A stretch of 64,000 nucleotides of DNA. Origin: CAUZWH01 sp965224275 (GTDB lineage: Bacteria > Pseudomonadota > Alphaproteobacteria > SHVV01). Below the pieces are notes generated by a model. That model made no database searches, was not told the origin of the DNA, and saw nothing but the letters and a program-made list of their open reading frames with translations. This document shows, piece after piece, positions 1 to 8,077 of the stretch; the stretch's first letter is position 1, and each line of letters opens with the position of its first letter. The DNA lies in assembly GCA_965224275.1 (NCBI GenBank), contig CBDCYR010000005.1, positions 186,001 through 250,000 on the forward strand. The letters are read 5' to 3'. The position numbers and the translations under genes are program-made.

Positions 1-1319
1 CGATCGCTGCTGCGAAGGAATCGGCGCGACCGGCCCTCATCGCTTGTCGCACGGTCATCGGATTCGGTGCACCAAAAAAACAGGGCACAGCCGCCGCCCA
101 CGGATCTCCGTTGGGCGAAGAGGAGATCGCGGCGTCCCGCACACAGCTTGGTTGGACATCATCGCCATTCGAAATTCCTGATCACATTCTTGGAGCGTGG
201 CGCGATATCGGCGCGCGCGGTGCGGCCACTGCCGACGCTTGGCGCTCCCGCCTGCAGTCGGCGGCGCCGGATACGCGTGTGGAGTTCGAACGTCGCCTGG
301 CCGGTGAACTCCCGAGCAATTTCGACACGACGGTGCGCGAGTTGAAATCGGATCTGGTCGAAACAATTGCCAAGGCCGGCGAAAAGCTAGCGACGAGAAA
401 GGCCTCGCAAAAGGTTCTTGAATGCCTGAATTTGGCGGTCCCTGAACTGGTGGGTGGATCGGCGGACCTCACCGGATCGAACCTCACACGAACCGGCGAA
501 CTCGGCCCGGTTCGCGCCGATAGCTACGGCGGCCGCTACATTTATTACGGCGTCCGCGAACACGCGATGGCAGCGGTCATGAATGGGCTGGCGTTGCATC
601 AAAGCATTATCCCCTATGGCGGCACGTTTCTCGTCTTCACCGACTATATGCGCCCGGCGTTGCGCCTTTCTGCGCTGATTGGCCTGCGTGTGGTCTATGT
701 GATGACCCACGATTCGATTGGCTTGGGCGAGGACGGACCCACCCACCAACCGGTCGAACACCTCGCGGCATTACGCGCAATCCCAAACCTTCAGGTCATG
801 CGCCCCGCCGATGCCGTGGAAACGGCTGAATGCTGGGCTCTCGCCCTCTCCTCTCACGCCACCCCGACGGTCATCTCCCTAACCCGACAAGGAGTTCCCG
901 CGGTCCGTCTTGAACATACCGACAAAAACCTCTGCGCCCGGGGCGCCTACGAATTGGTTGCAGCTTCAGATCCCGCACAAGCGACGATTTTTGCTACCGG
1001 CTCGGAGATTGCGATCGCCACGGCGGCACGCGCCACTCTCGAGGCGGACGGCACCCCGACGCGTGTGGTGTCGGTCCCGTGTCAGGAGCTATTCGATTCG
1101 CAAGACGAGGGCTACCGCGAGGACATTCTTGGGCCCGACACCATACGCGTTGCGGTCGAGGCGGCGACCCAGATGGGATGGGAGCGCTACATCGGCGCTG
1201 ATGGAGGCTTTGTCGGGATGATGAGTTTTGGGGCATCGGCGCCTGCAGACGCCCTCTACAAACATTTCGGAATTACGGCGGACGCTGTGGTTGACGCGGT
1301 ACGCAAGCGGTTGAGCTAG
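1..1319 (+). CDS. tkt: Transketolase, 5'-truncated by the window edge
   Basis: The reading frame is open from base 3, so this is the C-terminal part of a longer gene. Transketolase uses thiamine diphosphate to move two-carbon units between sugar phosphates in the pentose-phosphate and Calvin pathways. The fragment begins in the end of the ThDP-binding domain (IACRTVIGFGAPKKQGT, a variant of the family's TxIGxGSPxKxGT). It continues through the pyrimidine-binding domain with GVREHAM (catalytic Glu) and THDSIGLGEDGPTHQP, and ends in the C-terminal domain. An internal TTG at 111 is not a start. The gene lies 15 bp upstream of gap, on the same strand, in a sugar-phosphate operon. I cannot tell tktA from cbbT: no RuBisCO or phosphoribulokinase gene is in view. 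Confidence 0.95.
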   Translation, partial: IAAAKESARPALIACRTVIGFGAPKKQGTAAAHGSPLGEEEIAASRTQLGWTSSPFEIPDHILGAWRDIGARGAATADAWRSRLQSAAPDTRVEFERRLAGELPSNFDTTVRELKSDLVETIAKAGEKLATRKASQKVLECLNLAVPELVGGSADLTGSNLTRTGELGPVRADSYGGRYIYYGVREHAMAAVMNGLALHQSIIPYGGTFLVFTDYMRPALRLSALIGLRVVYVMTHDSIGLGEDGPTHQPVEHLAALRAIPNLQVMRPADAVETAECWALALSSHATPTVISLTRQGVPAVRLEHTDKNLCARGAYELVAASDPAQATIFATGSEIAIATAARATLEADGTPTRVVSVPCQELFDSQDEGYREDILGPDTIRVAVEAATQMGWERYIGADGGFVGMMSFGASAPADALYKHFGITADAVVDAVRKRLS

Positions 1320-1334
1320 GGAAAGAGGAGAAAC

Positions 1335-2342
1335 ATGCCAGTTCGGGTAGCAATCAACGGGTTCGGGCGGATTGGGCGCTTGGCCTTGCGCGCAATCAGC
1401 GAGAGCGGCCGGCGGGACGTCAAAATCTTGGCAATCAACGATCTTGCGCCCGTTGAAACACACGCGCATCTGTTGCGCCACGATTCATCGCATGGTCCGT
1501 TTCCTGGTCGTGTGCGCGCGTACAAGACCGCGCTAGGCGTCGGCAAGGACAAGGTGAAAGTATTTGCCGAGCGCGACCCCAAGGCGCTCCCCTGGCGAGA
1601 ACTCGGTATAGATGTGGTGCTTGAGTGCACGGGCCTGTTCACCGATCGTGACAAGGCCGCAGCGCATCTGGCCGCCGGCGCCAAACGGGTCTTGATTTCG
1701 GCACCAGCCAAAGGCGCCGATCTAACGGTCGTCTACGGGGTCAACGACAGGAAGCTCCGTAAAAGCCATCGAGTCGTGTCGAACGCTTCTTGCACAACCA
1801 ATTGCCTGGCGCCCGTCGCCGCTGTCCTCGACAAAGAAATAGGTATTGCACAAGGATTTATGACGACGGTGCACGCTTACACCGCCGATCAACGAATCGT
1901 CGATACGTTGCATGGGGACCTGCGGCGTGCCCGCGGTGCGGCTACGTCAATGATACCGACCTCGACCGGTGCCGCTCGCGCCGTCGGGCTGGTTCTTCCG
2001 GAACTGGCCGGCAAGCTCGACGGCACCGCGATCCGCGTGCCCACAGCCAACGTGTCGTTGATCGATTTCACTTTCACGGCCAAGCGCAAAACCACCATCG
2101 AAGAGATAAACGGCGCGATGAGCAAAGCTGCAGGGGGTCGCCTCAAGGGCGTCTTGGCGACCAATGATGAGCCCCTGGTTTCCATCGATTTCAATCACAA
2201 CGCCGCGAGTTCAACGATCGACTTGAGCGAAACCCAGGTTATCGATGGAAGGTTCGCGCGTGTGTTGTCGTGGTACGACAACGAGTGGGGCTTCGCCAAT
2301 CGGATGGCGGATACCGCAGTGGCGATGGGCAAACTCGGTTAA
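1335..2342 (+). CDS. gap: Glyceraldehyde-3-phosphate dehydrogenase, type I
   Basis: This 335-residue protein has the usual length for the family. It catalyses reversible oxidative phosphorylation of glyceraldehyde-3-phosphate with NAD in glycolysis and gluconeogenesis. The N-terminal Rossmann signature is VAINGFGRIGR (about residues 5-15). The catalytic motif SNASCTTNCLAP places the nucleophilic cysteine at residue 153, and TTVHAYT carries the partner histidine. Asp36, at the end of the second beta strand, suggests a preference for NAD(H). The ATG at 1335 follows an AGAGGAG ribosome-binding site. The gene is 15 bp behind tkt. Its last 18 bases (2325-2342) are repeated almost exactly at 2347-2364, just after the stop codon. 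Confidence 0.97.
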   Translation: MPVRVAINGFGRIGRLALRAISESGRRDVKILAINDLAPVETHAHLLRHDSSHGPFPGRVRAYKTALGVGKDKVKVFAERDPKALPWRELGIDVVLECTGLFTDRDKAAAHLAAGAKRVLISAPAKGADLTVVYGVNDRKLRKSHRVVSNASCTTNCLAPVAAVLDKEIGIAQGFMTTVHAYTADQRIVDTLHGDLRRARGAATSMIPTSTGAARAVGLVLPELAGKLDGTAIRVPTANVSLIDFTFTAKRKTTIEEINGAMSKAAGGRLKGVLATNDEPLVSIDFNHNAASSTIDLSETQVIDGRFARVLSWYDNEWGFANRMADTAVAMGKLG

Positions 2343-2364
2343 GGCCATGGGCAAACTCGGCTAA
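2325..2364. repeat. 18-bp direct repeat of the gap 3' end
   Basis: The sequence coding for MGKLG-stop (2325-2342) recurs at 2347-2364 with one T-to-C difference, separated by GGCC. It lies where pgk would be expected in related genomes, so it may be a rearrangement scar. The repeat is seen directly; its origin is inferred. Confidence 0.8.
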
Positions 2365-2369
2365 GAGAT

Positions 2370-2858
2370 GTGGCTTCGGACGTCGCGTCAAATACACGAA
2401 AATCACCGTCCCATCGTCAAAGAGCTGTGCCGGCAGGCGGCCCTGCAGCAAATGTCCGCCATGTGGTTTTTCACTCGCTCAGCGATGCCAAGGCTGCGAT
2501 CGAGGCGGGCACTCAAATGGACGTCAACGTTGCTCTGTGCACCGCGCGCGGCGCAATTCGCTACGCCGGGCCCGATTATCTGATTGATGTCGTTCAGCTT
2601 GCGATTGTCGAGACGAAAGGTCGTCGCGATATAGAGTCCGCCGCGCTGATCGATTGTCGCGATGAACCGGCTCTGGTATTCGCGGCCCTCCGCGCCGGTT
2701 GGCACGGGATCATCTATACCGGCGCCAAGCCCTATCAAAATGAGGTTGCGGCTGCGGTTGCGGCGCATCGCGCGACGCTCGTCACACGCGCCCTCCGCGT
2801 GCTCGATTTACTTAACGAGCCTGATCCGATCGCCGCATGCCTTAAGTGGTATGCCTGA
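2370..2858 (+). CDS. Conserved hypothetical protein between gap and aldolase
   Basis: The frame encodes up to 162 residues from a GTG at 2370. The first 30 or so residues are low-complexity, and the conserved-looking part begins near VVFHSLSDAKAAIEAG, so the true start may be an in-frame GTG about 30 codons downstream. The rest looks like one small alpha/beta domain (VALCTARGAIRYAGPDYLIDVVQLA, then HGIIYTGAKPYQNEV). No catalytic motif or membrane segment is visible. I recall an unnamed protein of this type next to aldolase genes in Rhodospirillales, but cannot verify it here. Codon use matches its neighbours, so I consider it real but of unknown function. Confidence 0.6.
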   Translation: MASDVASNTRKSPSHRQRAVPAGGPAANVRHVVFHSLSDAKAAIEAGTQMDVNVALCTARGAIRYAGPDYLIDVVQLAIVETKGRRDIESAALIDCRDEPALVFAALRAGWHGIIYTGAKPYQNEVAAAVAAHRATLVTRALRVLDLLNEPDPIAACLKWYA

Positions 2859-2940
2859 TGAACCCGGTGGTAACCCACTCGGTTCGTTGCGAATCCGGGG
2901 CGCAATTGGTATGGATTCATCTGACGTGAGGAGAGCAACC

Positions 2941-3969
2941 ATGACCGAAGATCTGGAACAAATTGCCAATTCGCTCGTCGCGCCGAGCAAGGGCATCCTC
3001 GCCGCCGACGAGAGCACCGGCACCATCGAAAAGCGCCTATCAAGCATCAATGTTCCGTCCACCGAAGACAACCGGCGGGCCTATCGGGAGCTTCTCTTCT
3101 CCACCGTAAAAGCGGCTCCTTTTATCGGTGGAGTCATCCTCTACGATGAAACGTTGCGCCAGTCCGCGAGCGACGGCACCCCCTTCCCAGACTTGCTCGT
3201 AAAACAAGGCATCATTCCCGGAATCAAGGTTGACCAAGGAGCCAAAGCGCTCGCCGGAGCCGATAACGAGAAGGTTACTGAAGGCCTCGATGGGCTCCGC
3301 GAACGTCTGGCTGAATATCACGCGCTCGGCGCGCGCTTTACCAAATGGCGGGCCGTAATAACCATCGGTGATAGGATCCCGAGTCAATATTGCATCGACA
3401 CCAACGCCCACGCACTGGCCCGCTATGCAGCGCTGTCACAGGAAGCGGGTTTGGTCCCAGTCGTCGAACCCGAAGTGCTGATGGATGGCGCCCACGATAT
3501 CAACCGCTGTCGCGAGGTCACCGAAGCGACGCTGAGCCATGTCTTCCATTCGCTGTTCGATCAGCGCGTCGTGTTGGAGCACATGCTGCTCAAACCAAAC
3601 ATGGTCATTGCCGGTGGCGCCTGCGCTCACCAGGACAGCGTCGATGGTGTCGCCGATGCGACGGTCGCCAGTCTGAAGCGCACGGTTCCGAGCGCGGTCC
3701 CTGGCATTGTGTTCCTATCCGGTGGTCAGACCGAGGAACAAGCGACGGCGCACCTCAACGCGATGAACAAGCGCCATCAGGATCTCCCGTGGCAGCTAAG
3801 CTTCTCCTACGGCCGGGCCTTGCAGGCATCTGTGCTAAAGGCCTGGGGCGGGGATCCCGGCAATGTCGCGGCCGCACAAGCGGTCTATGAGCACCGCGCG
3901 CGGCTCAATGGCGCCGCTCGATCGGGCGCGTATACCTCCAGCATGGAGAGCGAACTCGCCGCTGCCTGA
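2941..3969 (+). CDS. fba: Fructose-bisphosphate aldolase, class I
   Basis: Class I aldolase splits fructose-1,6-bisphosphate to dihydroxyacetone phosphate and glyceraldehyde-3-phosphate through a lysine Schiff base, without metal. I start at ATG 2941 (342 residues) because GAGGAGAG lies just upstream and the family N-terminus (LEQIANSLVAPSKGILAADEST) begins there; the open frame extends to 2662 without meaning. Motifs seen: KGILAADESTGTI (17-29), ARFTKWR (131-137) and LLKPNMV, with the Schiff-base lysine at about residue 219. SGGQTEEQAT near the C-terminus is also typical. It belongs to the sugar-phosphate cluster, with thiE 33 bp downstream. Confidence 0.96.
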   Translation: MTEDLEQIANSLVAPSKGILAADESTGTIEKRLSSINVPSTEDNRRAYRELLFSTVKAAPFIGGVILYDETLRQSASDGTPFPDLLVKQGIIPGIKVDQGAKALAGADNEKVTEGLDGLRERLAEYHALGARFTKWRAVITIGDRIPSQYCIDTNAHALARYAALSQEAGLVPVVEPEVLMDGAHDINRCREVTEATLSHVFHSLFDQRVVLEHMLLKPNMVIAGGACAHQDSVDGVADATVASLKRTVPSAVPGIVFLSGGQTEEQATAHLNAMNKRHQDLPWQLSFSYGRALQASVLKAWGGDPGNVAAAQAVYEHRARLNGAARSGAYTSSMESELAAA

Positions 3970-4002
3970 CAGCGTCCGCCTCAACCTTGGGCAATCGCAG
4001 CG

Positions 4003-4650
4003 ATGAATACTCCTGGAACGCGCTGTCGGCTTTACTTGATAACACCGCCGCAGATCGACCTCTCGACATTTCCCGGCCAGCTTGCCGACACCCTCGACGG
4101 GGGCGACGTCGCTTGCTTGCAGCTGCGTTTGAAAAATACCGACGATGACAGGATCCTCGAAGCGGGTCGTGCAATCCAACCGATCTGTCACGATCATGAC
4201 GTCGCGCTCGTGATCAATGATCGTCCTGACCTTGCCGTTGAACTCGACGCCGATGGCGTTCATATCGGCCAGAATGACGCCTCCTATCAAGACGCCCGTC
4301 GCGCGATCGGTTCGAATGCGATTGTCGGCGTCACCTGCCACGCCTCACGCGATCTCGCAATGACCGCCGGTGAACGGGGCGCCGACTATGTGGCATTCGG
4401 CGCGTTTTTTCCGACCCAGACCAAGCAGGCCAGCGCTTCCGCCGATCCGGATATCCTGACCTGGTGGCAGGAAGTCTTCGAGATTCCTTGCGTCGCCATC
4501 GGTGGGATTACGGTCGACAATTGTGCCCTTCTGGCACGCGCCGGGGCTGATTTTGTCGCCGTTTCGTCGGGTGTTTGGAACTTCAGCGAGGAATCGAAAG
4601 CTGCCGTCGCAGCCTTCAACCGCACCCTTGGCGCGGTCTACCAGGATTAG
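4003..4650 (+). CDS. thiE: Thiamine-phosphate synthase
   Basis: This 215-residue TIM-barrel enzyme joins hydroxymethylpyrimidine diphosphate and thiazole phosphate to make thiamine phosphate. Visible family features are LQLRLKN (substrate loop), VINDRPDLAVELDADGVHIGQND (metal and diphosphate binding), VGVTCHAS, DYVAFGAFFPTQTK and the phosphate loop CVAIGGITVDN. The ATG at 4003 has no strong ribosome-binding site, so translation may depend on readthrough from fba 33 bp upstream. The function is coherent with the transketolase in the same run, which needs ThDP. The assignment rests on these motifs and the length. Confidence 0.93.
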   Translation: MNTPGTRCRLYLITPPQIDLSTFPGQLADTLDGGDVACLQLRLKNTDDDRILEAGRAIQPICHDHDVALVINDRPDLAVELDADGVHIGQNDASYQDARRAIGSNAIVGVTCHASRDLAMTAGERGADYVAFGAFFPTQTKQASASADPDILTWWQEVFEIPCVAIGGITVDNCALLARAGADFVAVSSGVWNFSEESKAAVAAFNRTLGAVYQD

Positions 4651-4702
4651 GCAAGCACCGGCTTAGGCGACCACGGGAGCTCAAGGCCCGCGGCTCAACT
4701 AG

Positions 4703-5062
4703 CTATTTCGCGGCAACGATCATGATTTCGATCAGAAACTCCGGTCGCGCAAGCTGCGAATGAACGCACGCGCGCACCGGCATGTTTTCCGGATCAAGCC
4801 ACGCGTTCCAGACTTCATTCATCGGCGCAAAATTGTCGAAGTCAGTGATCCAGATCTGGGTAGACAGGATTTTCGATTTGTTGCTGCCGACCGCTGCCAG
4901 TTGCCGCTCAATGTTCTCCAGGATCTGGCGAGTCTGATCTTGGATATCGGGTTGTGGGTCCTTCGCGACCTGCCCGGCGAGATAAATCGTGTCGTTGTGG
5001 ACGACCGTCGAACTCATATGGGGTCCCGCACCTAGGCGCGGTTCGAGACGTTCAATCGTCAT
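4703..5062 (-). CDS. RidA/YjgF/UK114-family protein
   Basis: RidA-family proteins are small trimeric deaminases that hydrolyse reactive enamine and imine intermediates. I place the start at ATG 5062 (119 residues) because AGGGGAGG lies about 7 bases upstream; the frame opens 11 codons earlier without a signal. IYLAGQVAKDP, DQTRQILENIERQLAAVGSNKSKIL, IWITDFDNFAPMNEVWNAWLD and PVRACVHSQLARPEFLIEIMIVA match the family. The arginine that binds carboxylates lies in PVRACV. Convergent to thiE and divergent from efp. The precise substrate cannot be read from sequence. Confidence 0.9.
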   Translation of the reverse strand: MTIERLEPRLGAGPHMSSTVVHNDTIYLAGQVAKDPQPDIQDQTRQILENIERQLAAVGSNKSKILSTQIWITDFDNFAPMNEVWNAWLDPENMPVRACVHSQLARPEFLIEIMIVAAK

Positions 5063-5270
5063 TGTGGGCCTCCCCTGTTTTGTAAACGCTAACACCGTCC
5101 GATTCGTTGCCGGACATCAACAGAATTCGCAGACTTGGTATGAAACGTCAAGTAGACGGACACGCGTTGATTTGGGCATAAATGAAGTGATAGGTTCCGC
5201 GCGCTGAGCGGATTTTTGGCCCTGTTGCCGAACTCGCGAAAGCGCCTCCCGGCAGTTGGAATTTTGAACC

Positions 5271-5837
5271 ATGAAAATCAAGGGCAACTCCGTTCGTCCC
5301 GGAATGGTGCTCGAACACAATGGCGAGCTTTGGCTCGCTGTACGTTCTCAACACACGATGCCGGGCAAAGGCGGCGCTTACCAACAGGTCGAATTAAAGA
5401 ACGTTCGCACCGGCAGCAAACTCAACGAGAGGTTTCGCGCCACCGAAGATGTCGATCGTGTCCGGCTCGACCAGAGTGAGTTTCAATATCTCTATGGCGA
5501 CGATAACTTGCTCACGTTTATGGATACGCAATCCTTCGAACAGATCGAAGTTGAACGCGACCTACTGGGTGAAAACGCCTCCTACCTTCAGGACGGCATG
5601 GTCGTCACGATCGAGAGCTATGAAGATCGCCCAATCGGGGTTTCCCTACCGGAAACAGTGGTGCTGGAAATCACCGAAACAGAGGCGGTCGTAAAAGGGC
5701 AGACCGCCGCTGCGTCGTACAAACCGGCGATCCTGGAGAACGGTCTTCGCATCATGGTGCCACCATTTGTCGAAAGCGGCACGAGGGTTGTCGTCAATAC
5801 CGCGGATGGCAGCTACGCGAAGCGCGCCGACGTATAG
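5271..5837 (+). CDS. efp: Translation elongation factor P
   Basis: EF-P (188 residues, full length) relieves ribosome stalling at polyproline stretches. MKIKGNSVRPGMVLEHNGELW opens the KOW-like domain. The modification-site loop is MPGKGGAYQQVELKN, with the candidate modified lysine at residue 33. The C-terminal OB domain holds SYKPAILENGLRIMVPPFVESGTRVVVNTADGSYAKRA. suhB follows after 22 bp on the same strand. EF-P would be directly useful for the proline-rich secreted protein encoded at 6773. Confidence 0.97.
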   Translation: MKIKGNSVRPGMVLEHNGELWLAVRSQHTMPGKGGAYQQVELKNVRTGSKLNERFRATEDVDRVRLDQSEFQYLYGDDNLLTFMDTQSFEQIEVERDLLGENASYLQDGMVVTIESYEDRPIGVSLPETVVLEITETEAVVKGQTAAASYKPAILENGLRIMVPPFVESGTRVVVNTADGSYAKRADV

Positions 5838-5859
5838 CGTCGAGCAAGGAAGCCGGCAC

Positions 5860-6648
5860 ATGGCCCTGAGATCGGCGCTGATCAACGTGATGGCCACCGC
5901 ATCACTCAAGGCGGCGCGTGGATTGCTGCGCGACTTCGGCGAGGTTGAACAACTCCAGGTGTCAAAAAAAGGCCCGGCCGATTTCGTCACCGCCGCTGAC
6001 ATCCGCGCCGAGCGCATTGTGCTCGACGAGCTCGCGCGTTCGCGGCCAAACTATGGCAGTTTGAGCGAGGAGCGGGGCACCACCGAAGGTCGCGAATCAA
6101 GCCGACGCTGGTTAGTCGATCCGCTCGACGGAACGATTAACTATCTACACGGCGTGCCGCATTTCTGTATTTCGATCGGCCTCGAGGAGGATGGCCAAAT
6201 CGTCGCCGGCACTATCTATGATCCACTGCGCGATGAGATGTTCTGGGCCGAGAAGGGAACCGGCGCGTATCTAAATGATCGCCGACTACGGGTTTCCGCC
6301 CGCGGCGAGCTTCAGGAGGCGATCGTGGCGACCGGCGTGCCGCATCACGGCCGGCCCGGACACGAAGTTTTTCTCAGCCAAATGGCAGCAATGATGAAAG
6401 AGGTCTCGGGTATTCGACGCCTGGGATCAGCGGCGCTTGACCTCGCTTACGTCGCGGCCGGACGCTACGAAGGGTATTGGGAGACCGGACTGAGCCCCTG
6501 GGACCTCGCCGCCGGTATTATCATCGTGCGCGAGGCGGGCGGCTTCGTCAGCGACCTCGCAGGCGGCGACGCGATGCTCGAATCCGGCGACGTGATTGCC
6601 GCCAATGATCGTCTTCACCGCCAGTTCGCATCGGTGATTGGCGCTTGA
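5860..6648 (+). CDS. suhB: Inositol-1-monophosphatase family protein (SuhB type)
   Basis: This is a magnesium-dependent phosphatase of the inositol monophosphatase superfamily, acting on myo-inositol-1-phosphate or similar small phosphates; SuhB also has regulatory roles in other proteobacteria. ATG 5860 (262 residues) follows AAGGAAGC; the longer frame overlaps efp. The metal-binding motifs are all present: SLSEERG, WLVDPLDGTINYLHGVPHFCISIGL, and ETGLSPWDLAAGIIIVREAGG near the C-terminus. It directly follows efp, an arrangement I know from other Rhodospirillales. Confidence 0.94.
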   Translation: MALRSALINVMATASLKAARGLLRDFGEVEQLQVSKKGPADFVTAADIRAERIVLDELARSRPNYGSLSEERGTTEGRESSRRWLVDPLDGTINYLHGVPHFCISIGLEEDGQIVAGTIYDPLRDEMFWAEKGTGAYLNDRRLRVSARGELQEAIVATGVPHHGRPGHEVFLSQMAAMMKEVSGIRRLGSAALDLAYVAAGRYEGYWETGLSPWDLAAGIIIVREAGGFVSDLAGGDAMLESGDVIAANDRLHRQFASVIGA

Positions 6649-6772
6649 CGCGGCACGATTGTAGGGCGAAACACATTTTGCTTGAGAGTTGTCGGAACTT
6701 TGAGTGCGAGCTATCGTTCGTTGCCATCGGAAGCGGGAGGATTCGAACCTGACGACTGCGGACCCAGCGCGT

Positions 6773-8053
6773 GTGAATAAGTCGCGGACCCACATCCAGC
6801 GAGGTCGATCCGTTCGTTCGAAAATCTATGCGATCGGCGGCTTACTGACGCTTGCGGCCCTTGTTAGCGGGGTTGGTGCCTACGCTCAAGAAACCGTGGT
6901 GATCGGCGGCAGTGGTTTGCCCGCCGTCGAGATCAACTTGGAGACAGCGCTGGCGCCAACCGCGAGCGGATTACGCTCAGCGCGCCGCGGGCGTGGCGAA
7001 CGCGGCTTGTTGCCCGATGAACGTCCGCCACTGGTCGATATAAGCACCTTCAGCCCATCGCTGTTACCGAAAACAGTGCGTCCGTCCCGGCGAGCTGAAT
7101 CAGCGGCCTCAGCACCTCAGCCGCCCGCCCAGGCGACGGCTAAGCCGCCAATGACGGATCGCAAACCGCGAGTCGGCACGCGTATTCCCGCCGTATCGCT
7201 CGCCGCTGAGGTGGGCCCCAAGGACGGTGTGTCCACGCAAACCGCCGCACTTTCTAAACCGGTTCCGGCCACACCGCCTCCCACCAAACCCGCGCCCGCC
7301 GCACCGCCCGCAACACCGCTTGGCAAGCCCAAACCGCCCGCTGAGGCGGCACCTGCCGCCAAGATCCCGCCAGCACCACCGCCGCCCGCCGTCAAAGCCA
7401 AGCCGCTGGTGACCGCCGCGCCGCCATCGACCCAACCCAAACCCGCGGCACCGATCAAAGCACCTGCGTTAGCCCCGAGTACCGCCAAGAGCACAGCCGA
7501 GAGCACGGCCAAGAACGAACGCTCAGTTGCGCCGCCGTCGGTGCCACAGCTCCCCAAACAGACCACCGTGGCAAAGACGCAACCCCGTTCGGCAGCGCCG
7601 CCACCACCACCACCGGTGGCCGCACCGGCACTGCCCAAGTCAACGACCGCCACCCGCAAGGCGGCCACGGAGACCAAAGTAGCCGCCGCACCGTCTCCAA
7701 AAGCGGTTTCGCCAAAAGCAAATTCGCCAGGAGCCCGCAATGGGGTGTTGACTCGGCTCGTGTTCCCAGCCGGCAATGCAGACGTCAGTGGCCCGTTGGC
7801 AGAGCAATTGGATGCGGTCGCGCAAGCGATGCGAACCCGCGATGAACGGTTGCTGCTGCAAGCCTATGCGGCGGCAGGCCAATCAGGCGGTAACAGTGGG
7901 TCGCGACGGCTCTCGCTGGCGCGCGCCCTCGAAGTTCGGTCCTACCTGATCCGCAAGGGACTAAAGAGCACGCGAATTGATGTCCGTGCGCTGGGGACAT
8001 CCGACACTTCCGGACCCACCGATCGGGTTGATATCATTCTACTCAGCCGATAA
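6773..8053 (+). CDS. Secreted proline/alanine-rich protein with C-terminal OmpA-like domain
   Basis: The chosen GTG start gives a basic n-region followed by the hydrophobic stretch IGGLLTLAALVSGVGAYA, a plausible signal peptide cleaved after AYA. The frame opens at 6704, so the start is uncertain. The mature protein has a long Pro/Ala/Lys/Thr-rich region (roughly two thirds of its length). It ends in an OmpA/MotB-like domain (LVFPAGNADVSGPLAEQLDAVAQAMRT through RVDIILLSR). The canonical peptidoglycan-binding GHTD is replaced by LQAYAA, so binding to diaminopimelate is doubtful. Probably a periplasm-spanning partner of the MotA/MotB-like pair encoded immediately downstream (24-bp gap). Confidence 0.75.
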   Translation: MNKSRTHIQRGRSVRSKIYAIGGLLTLAALVSGVGAYAQETVVIGGSGLPAVEINLETALAPTASGLRSARRGRGERGLLPDERPPLVDISTFSPSLLPKTVRPSRRAESAASAPQPPAQATAKPPMTDRKPRVGTRIPAVSLAAEVGPKDGVSTQTAALSKPVPATPPPTKPAPAAPPATPLGKPKPPAEAAPAAKIPPAPPPPAVKAKPLVTAAPPSTQPKPAAPIKAPALAPSTAKSTAESTAKNERSVAPPSVPQLPKQTTVAKTQPRSAAPPPPPPVAAPALPKSTTATRKAATETKVAAAPSPKAVSPKANSPGARNGVLTRLVFPAGNADVSGPLAEQLDAVAQAMRTRDERLLLQAYAAAGQSGGNSGSRRLSLARALEVRSYLIRKGLKSTRIDVRALGTSDTSGPTDRVDIILLSR

Positions 8054-8077
8054 ATCGCTTGTAGATCTGGAGCGCTT

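Noticed and set aside
6735..6800. Sequence GGAGGATTCGAACCTG resembling a minus-strand tRNA T-arm
   Set aside because: On the minus strand the T-stem pairs at only three positions, and no acceptor or anticodon stem can be formed around it. Most likely chance.
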